Below, piece by piece: positions 59,958 through 64,000 of a DNA stretch of 64,000 bases. Source of the stretch: Bog-756 sp963829235. Lineage in GTDB: Bacteria; Actinomycetota; Acidimicrobiia; Acidimicrobiales; RAAP-2. The position numbers were made by a program, and so were the translations under genes. The DNA lies in assembly GCA_963829235.1 (NCBI GenBank), contig CAWHIF010000004.1, positions 678,757 through 742,756 on the forward strand, in the 5' to 3' direction. The notes beneath the pieces are model-generated. The model had not been told where the DNA came from. It did no database searches and saw only the letters and a program-made list of their open reading frames with translations. Position 1 is the stretch's first letter, and every line of letters starts with the position of its first letter.

Positions 59958-62180
59958 TCAGGTCGATGGGAGATCTAACGCTTGCTCGAGCGGCCCACTG
60001 AGGTATTGGACGTAAACGTTTGTCAGGTGGTATTCATCATAATAGACGCGTATATTGTTGATTATTGGTTCGCATTTCGTGGCGCATACGACTGGAGTCG
60101 CCGAAATATAGCGTGCTCCAGCACGTGTCGCTGCGGCCTCCTCCGCCTGGAGATTCGTCGAAAGCGCCTCAGCTGTCGGCACCGCGCAGTTTTGAACGTT
60201 GTCCATATTCGCAGCAAGGCAATCGGCATCATCTCCTGGCCATTGAGGAATATCACCGATCATGGTCAGGGCCGTTCCTGGTTCGGAGAGACTGGCAAAC
60301 ATTGTCGTCAAACCAGATTGCCACTGATTCGATGTTGCATAGATTCCTCTGGCAACCTGCTGAGAACTTTCACTGCTCACGACAACCAGACTTGGGTGCA
60401 ATGCCTTGATGGCCGCCGGAGCGATCTTATGGAACTCGGAGCACTGTGTGTTCGGAGCGTCGGTCTGGAAGGAGATGAAATTGAGATCGGGCGCAGGGCA
60501 ACCGTCAAGGTAAAAGGTCTGAAGCTTCCAGCCGGCTCGCGCCGCGATTATCTCCAAGGCCTCTGCCCACATTTGGGCATGCGAATCTCCGTAAACAACC
60601 ATGAGCCGGCTGGAGTGCAGATCCCCGTATACGCACTCTCCAAACCCGGCGGGAGGTACGCCTGCACTATTCGGCACGGGTCGCTGGCATTTCGTATCTC
60701 CGAAATAGGGTCCGGCACTCGGAAAGTCATTCGTATCGTCCAGGCTAGGTTCGAGATTGCTCGGCACTGACTGAATAGTTTGTGCTGATTGAACAGCCCG
60801 AAGTACTTGTGACACTGGAACCGCCGGAGCAGCAGCAGAAGCCGGGGCAGCAGAGGATGCAGTGGCATTGGGAGCGGAGTGATCGACGATCTCGTACCTC
60901 GCGACAACAAGCGCCAGGCCAATGAGCACGGTTCCCATGGCGATACTTCGACCTCCCGAACCCCTCAGGAATCTGGCATGTCTGATGGGGTTCTCGATCG
61001 CGTAGTACGACGCGATGGAAAGGCCGAGGGCAAGCAACAGTAGGAGCAGGTTGTCTTGTAGAGAGAGGGGATGACCAGCATGTTGAGCAGCGATTATCAG
61101 GATCGGCCAATGCCAAAGGTAAAGGGAGTAGGAAAGGCGACCCAGCCAATCGAATGGGGCGAGGCGCAAGAGAGCTTCTCCACCCCACTTCGGATGAGTT
61201 CTGCCTCCGGCCAAAACGAGTGCCGTCGACATCACGGGCAACACCGCAGCCGAACCTGGGTAGGGAGTCGTAGCCGTGAAGGTAAAGGCGGCCACCAGAA
61301 TCCCTCCCAAGCCGACCCAGGTCATTGCCGTTGCAATGGACCGCGGAAGCCTGGTGAGCTGTGTACTACCCACGGCGATCAACGCTCCAAGGGCGAGTTC
61401 CCAGCCACGCGTAAAGGGTGAAAAGAAGGCGGCGACGCTATTGCTGGCCGTTTGGTGGATGGACCACGCCAGTGAAGCAAGGATTCCGCACACCAGAAAC
61501 ACGGTCAGCTTGAGGTTCATACTGACACTCCGCCAAGTCACAGCGGCCAGGATGAAGAGGGTTGGGTAGACGAGATAGAACTGCTCTTCTACGGACAGCG
61601 ACCAATAATTCTGAAGCGCCGAGGGCGGCTGGGTGGATGCCAGGTAATTCGTTCCCGTCGAGATGAAATGGAAGTTCGCGTAGAACAAGGACGCCGCGAT
61701 GCCTGTTCGAGCTGTCTCGTTTCCGACAAGGAAGCCTAGCCAGTGGTATGACGCCCCAATGGTAACGAGGATGACCAATGTGGCGGCTGGGAGGATCCTA
61801 CGGCTCCGACGACCGTAGAAGGAGAGCAGACGAGCCTTGCCGGTCGCAGATTGTTCTCTCAAGAGCAACCCCGTGATCACGAAGCCGGAGATGACGAAAA
61901 AGACATCTACGCCCACGAACCCCCCCGTCAATCGTGGGACTCCGGCGTGGAATAGCACGACAAGCAGGATGGCGATCGCTCTGAGCCCCTGTACGTCAGG
62001 CCGGAACCTCCGATCCCCTGGCGCTGTGCCCGCTTCATCACTTCGTTCCACCGGCAGATTGCTTCGAGTTGGCGCTGACTCGCCCGCGCCGGGAAGTGCG
62101 AGTACAGAATCGTCGCTTGAAATCGGAGGCTCGGCGCCTAGCTGAGCCAATTCCTCAAAGGGTGTTATCCCCACATCCAC
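59958..62180 (-). CDS. OafA-type acyltransferase with C-terminal SGNH domain
   Basis: A membrane-bound O-acyltransferase of about 740 aa. The acyltransferase-3 part opens with FRPDVQGLRAIAILLVVLFHAG, the catalytic His within, and continues with ten to eleven helices, including FFVISGFVITGLL, NYWSLSVEEQFYLVYP and YSLYLWHWPILI. The C-terminal domain is SGNH-like (VVYGDSHAQMW with the Ser in GDSH; YYDEYHLT near the end). Such proteins acetylate cell-surface polysaccharides. GTG at 62180 is chosen because the conserved part begins soon after; an ATG at 62360 is possible. The DNA is visibly AT-richer than its neighbours, suggesting transfer. Confidence 0.85.
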   Translation of the reverse strand: MDVGITPFEELAQLGAEPPISSDDSVLALPGAGESAPTRSNLPVERSDEAGTAPGDRRFRPDVQGLRAIAILLVVLFHAGVPRLTGGFVGVDVFFVISGFVITGLLLREQSATGKARLLSFYGRRSRRILPAATLVILVTIGASYHWLGFLVGNETARTGIAASLFYANFHFISTGTNYLASTQPPSALQNYWSLSVEEQFYLVYPTLFILAAVTWRSVSMNLKLTVFLVCGILASLAWSIHQTASNSVAAFFSPFTRGWELALGALIAVGSTQLTRLPRSIATAMTWVGLGGILVAAFTFTATTPYPGSAAVLPVMSTALVLAGGRTHPKWGGEALLRLAPFDWLGRLSYSLYLWHWPILIIAAQHAGHPLSLQDNLLLLLLALGLSIASYYAIENPIRHARFLRGSGGRSIAMGTVLIGLALVVARYEIVDHSAPNATASSAAPASAAAPAVPVSQVLRAVQSAQTIQSVPSNLEPSLDDTNDFPSAGPYFGDTKCQRPVPNSAGVPPAGFGECVYGDLHSSRLMVVYGDSHAQMWAEALEIIAARAGWKLQTFYLDGCPAPDLNFISFQTDAPNTQCSEFHKIAPAAIKALHPSLVVVSSESSQQVARGIYATSNQWQSGLTTMFASLSEPGTALTMIGDIPQWPGDDADCLAANMDNVQNCAVPTAEALSTNLQAEEAAATRAGARYISATPVVCATKCEPIINNIRVYYDEYHLTNVYVQYLSGPLEQALDLPST

Positions 62181-62365
62181 CCGCCTACCTGGGTCCTGTG
62201 GCACTTGACAAGGCCACCACACTGAACGAGAGATATGAACGTAATGTTCGGCAGATCTGACGTCAAATGGTCCTCCCTGAGATGAGGTGCGATTGTCGGC
62301 TATCGACGAAAAGGTCTCTGTTGCTGAATCGGCCTCATGGCGCGCGGGGTGAACGGTCATGTGCC

Positions 62366-62380
62366 GTTGAACGTTTCAAC
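62366..62380. repeat. short inverted repeat upstream of the acyltransferase gene
   Basis: GTTGAA-cgt-TTCAAC, a 6-bp inverted repeat with a 3-nt centre; possible operator, regulator unknown. Confidence 0.35.
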
Positions 62381-62488
62381 AGGATCGATTTCATGCCGAT
62401 TCCGACAGGGACCGAAGGAATTGGACGGAGAGGTGGCGTCCCAGCCACCCTGGTCTAAGGTCGAAGAGCCACGCTCGAGGGAGGAACC

Positions 62489-63523
62489 ATGAAGGACATG
62501 AAGCTCGGACTGCAGCTCGGCTACTGGGGCGCCGGCCCTCCGGCCAGTGCCCAGGAGCTGGTGGCCGAGGCCGAACGGCTGGGCTTCGACTCGATCTGGA
62601 CGGCGGAGGCCTGGGGCTCCGACGCCCTCACCCCACTCAGCTGGTGGGGATCACAGACCAACCGGGTCCGCCTGGGCACCGCGCTCTGCCAGCTCTCCGG
62701 CCGCACCCCGACGGCCATGGGGATGGCCGCCATCACCCTCGACCATCTGTCGGGCGGGCGCTTCGTGCTGGGGCTGGGCGTGTCCGGACCCCAGGTCGTC
62801 GAGGGTTGGTACGGGCAGTCGTTCGAGAAGCCGTTGGCCCGGACGCGGGAGTACGTGGACATCGTGCGGCAGGTGATCGCCCGGGAGGCGCCGGTCACCA
62901 GTGCGGGGCCCCACTACCCGCTCCCCTACCCCGGCGGTACCGGGCTGGGCAAGGCGCTCAAGCCCATCGTGCATCCGCTGCGCAAGGAGATACCCATCAT
63001 CTTGGGGGCCGAGGGACCGAAGAACGTGGCCCTCGCCGCGGAGATCGCCGACGGGTGGTTCCCCATCTTCTTCTCGCCCAACGCGGTCAAGGCCTTCGAG
63101 CCGGCGCTGGCCGAGGGCTTCGGCCGGCCCGGGGCCCGGCACACGGCCGACGACTTCGAGGTCATCGCCTTCGCCCCGACCCTCATCGACGACGACATCG
63201 AGCGGGCCGCCGACAACTACCGGCCGTTCATCGCCCTCTACATCGGGGGCATGGGGGCCAAGTCGATGAACTTCCACTTCGACGTGTTCGCCCGGATGGG
63301 CTACGAGGCCGAGGCCAGCAAGATCCAGGAGCTCTACCTGGCCGGCCACAAGGACGAGGCCGCGGCCGCTGTCCCGACGGCGTTGATCGAGGACACCGCG
63401 CTCATCGGGCCCAAGGAGAAGATCAGGGACGACCTCGAAGGGTGGAAGGAGTCCATCGCCACCACCCTGCTGGTGTCCGGAAGCCCCGACACCCTGCAGA
63501 CGATGGCCGAGTTGATGCTGTAG
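62489..63523 (+). CDS. LLM-class F420-dependent oxidoreductase, Rv3520c-like
   Basis: A 344-aa luciferase-like protein. The opening MKLGLQLGYWGA, SIWTAEAWGSDALTPLSWWGS, GLGVSGPQVVEGWYGQ and PIILGAEGPKNVALAAEIADGW are nearly the same as in M. tuberculosis Rv3520c, a member of the cholesterol-catabolic KstR regulon region. The role of Rv3520c is not settled; a coenzyme F420-linked oxidation or reduction of a sterol or its CoA ester is likely. ATG at 62489 has GGGAGG 4 nt upstream; the ATG three codons later matches the mycobacterial start. No KstR-like site is seen upstream. Confidence 0.88.
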   Translation: MKDMKLGLQLGYWGAGPPASAQELVAEAERLGFDSIWTAEAWGSDALTPLSWWGSQTNRVRLGTALCQLSGRTPTAMGMAAITLDHLSGGRFVLGLGVSGPQVVEGWYGQSFEKPLARTREYVDIVRQVIAREAPVTSAGPHYPLPYPGGTGLGKALKPIVHPLRKEIPIILGAEGPKNVALAAEIADGWFPIFFSPNAVKAFEPALAEGFGRPGARHTADDFEVIAFAPTLIDDDIERAADNYRPFIALYIGGMGAKSMNFHFDVFARMGYEAEASKIQELYLAGHKDEAAAAVPTALIEDTALIGPKEKIRDDLEGWKESIATTLLVSGSPDTLQTMAELML

Positions 63524-63537
63524 ACAACCTCGGTCGC

Positions 63538-64000
63538 TCACATGGTCCGGAAGGTGGGATCCGACAATCTGGAGATCCCATTCCGTCGCCGGGTGAGAGA
63601 ACGGTAGAGATCCATCGTGCTGGGATGGACCGAATCGAGCGGCTCGATCTCGTTGGCGACGAGCTTGATCAGCTCAGACATCACTGCTTCGACTCCGGCC
63701 GGATTGCCACTGGCGTCCGCGGCCCGCATCAACATCCGATAGAGCCGTTCGTCATACGGGCTGACCAGGAGCCCCCTTCGCGCGGCCCACTCAGCGCCCC
63801 GCGCATCGCCCGCCGCCAGACAGGATCCGGCCAATCGCCCGCTGAGATCGACGATCGCGGCTTCGATGGCCGGACCGATACCCTCCAGAATCGGCCAATC
63901 CGATGACCGAAGTCCTTCGAACGGCCGACCTCGCACCAGTTCGAGTGCGGTGCGCCATCGTCCGGCGTCCTCGGCATCGGCATGAAAGACGAACCTGTCC
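63538..64000 (-). CDS. BTAD-domain protein, C-terminal part (cut by the window edge)
   Basis: The frame is open to the right edge and ends at 63538. The visible ~153 residues form a bacterial transcriptional activator domain of helical repeats: WRTALELVRGRPFEGL, LAGSCLAAGDARGAEWAARRGLLVSPYDERLYRMLMRAADASGN, ending LYRSLTRR. BTAD domains occur in SARP regulators and in large LysM/BTAD proteins of actinobacteria. The N-terminal part needed to tell these apart is outside the window. Confidence 0.8.
   Translation of the reverse strand, partial: DRFVFHADAEDAGRWRTALELVRGRPFEGLRSSDWPILEGIGPAIEAAIVDLSGRLAGSCLAAGDARGAEWAARRGLLVSPYDERLYRMLMRAADASGNPAGVEAVMSELIKLVANEIEPLDSVHPSTMDLYRSLTRRRNGISRLSDPTFRTM

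Noticed and set aside
62366..62380. Fourth KstR-like operator before the acyltransferase and Rv3520c-like genes
   Set aside because: GTTGAACGTTTCAAC does not keep the AAC-NN-GTT core; it is only a short inverted repeat.

Overview
The window is high-GC DNA with densely packed genes, many 4-bp ATGA/GTGA overlaps and TANNNT -10 boxes placed 6-7 nt before GTG/ATG starts (leaderless transcripts). Together with coenzyme F420 biosynthesis (CofC), the PafB/PafC pair, an HU protein with a Lys/Ala tail, mycobacterial-type sterol side-chain genes and a monoderm-type type IV pilus system (no secretin seen), this points to an actinobacterium. Acidimicrobiia is my best guess, but that rank is an inference.

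Layout. 1-10.6 kb: housekeeping and metabolism (TIGR01777 epimerase, acyl-CoA dehydrogenase, RNase HII, AMP-forming ligase, GH38 alpha-mannosidase, class III adenylate cyclase, CofC, PIG-L deacetylase). 10.7-11.4 kb: HU-type histone-like protein with 57-bp tandem repeats and a strong internal ribosome-binding site. 11.7-15.7 kb: a convergent TraD/TraG-like coupling ATPase and helicase-less MobF relaxase, then a methyltransferase. 15.7-20.2 kb: pafC/pafB, a CtaG-like membrane protein and a carboxyltransferase. 20.2-37.7 kb: a polytopic membrane protein, then type IV pilus genes in two blocks: pilB-pilT-pilC-pilA (minus) with divergent pilD and a LuxR/histidine-kinase pair, and pilT2, a pilM-pilN fusion and pilO (plus). 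A 97-aa unknown protein, moaC and an fmdB-type gene lie between the blocks. 37.8-44.2 kb: tldD/pmbA, an FlK-like thioesterase, an AIM24-family protein and a frameshifted dxs.

44.3-63.5 kb is a probable sterol side-chain catabolic region. It holds fadD19-like and fadD17-like ligases, a five-gene overlapping operon matching the mycobacterial igr set (two acyl-CoA dehydrogenases, ChsH2-like, ChsH1-like, Ltp2-like), a divergent CYP125-like P450 and three luciferase-like flavin oxidoreductases, one close to Rv3520c. Three sites resembling the KstR operator TNNAACNNGTTNNA lie in front of these genes, which suggests one TetR-type regulon. A secreted beta-propeller protein beside an ECF sigma/anti-sigma pair and an AT-richer acyltransferase interrupt the region. 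The right edge cuts a BTAD-domain protein.

Three observations stand out: the broken pilB reading frame (a second c-di-GMP-type MshEN domain joined through a 7-nt homopolymer), the internal start in the HU gene that could yield a free histone-H1-like tail, and the combination of KstR-like sites with a rearranged igr-type operon. No tRNA, rRNA, CRISPR array or insertion sequence was recognised.
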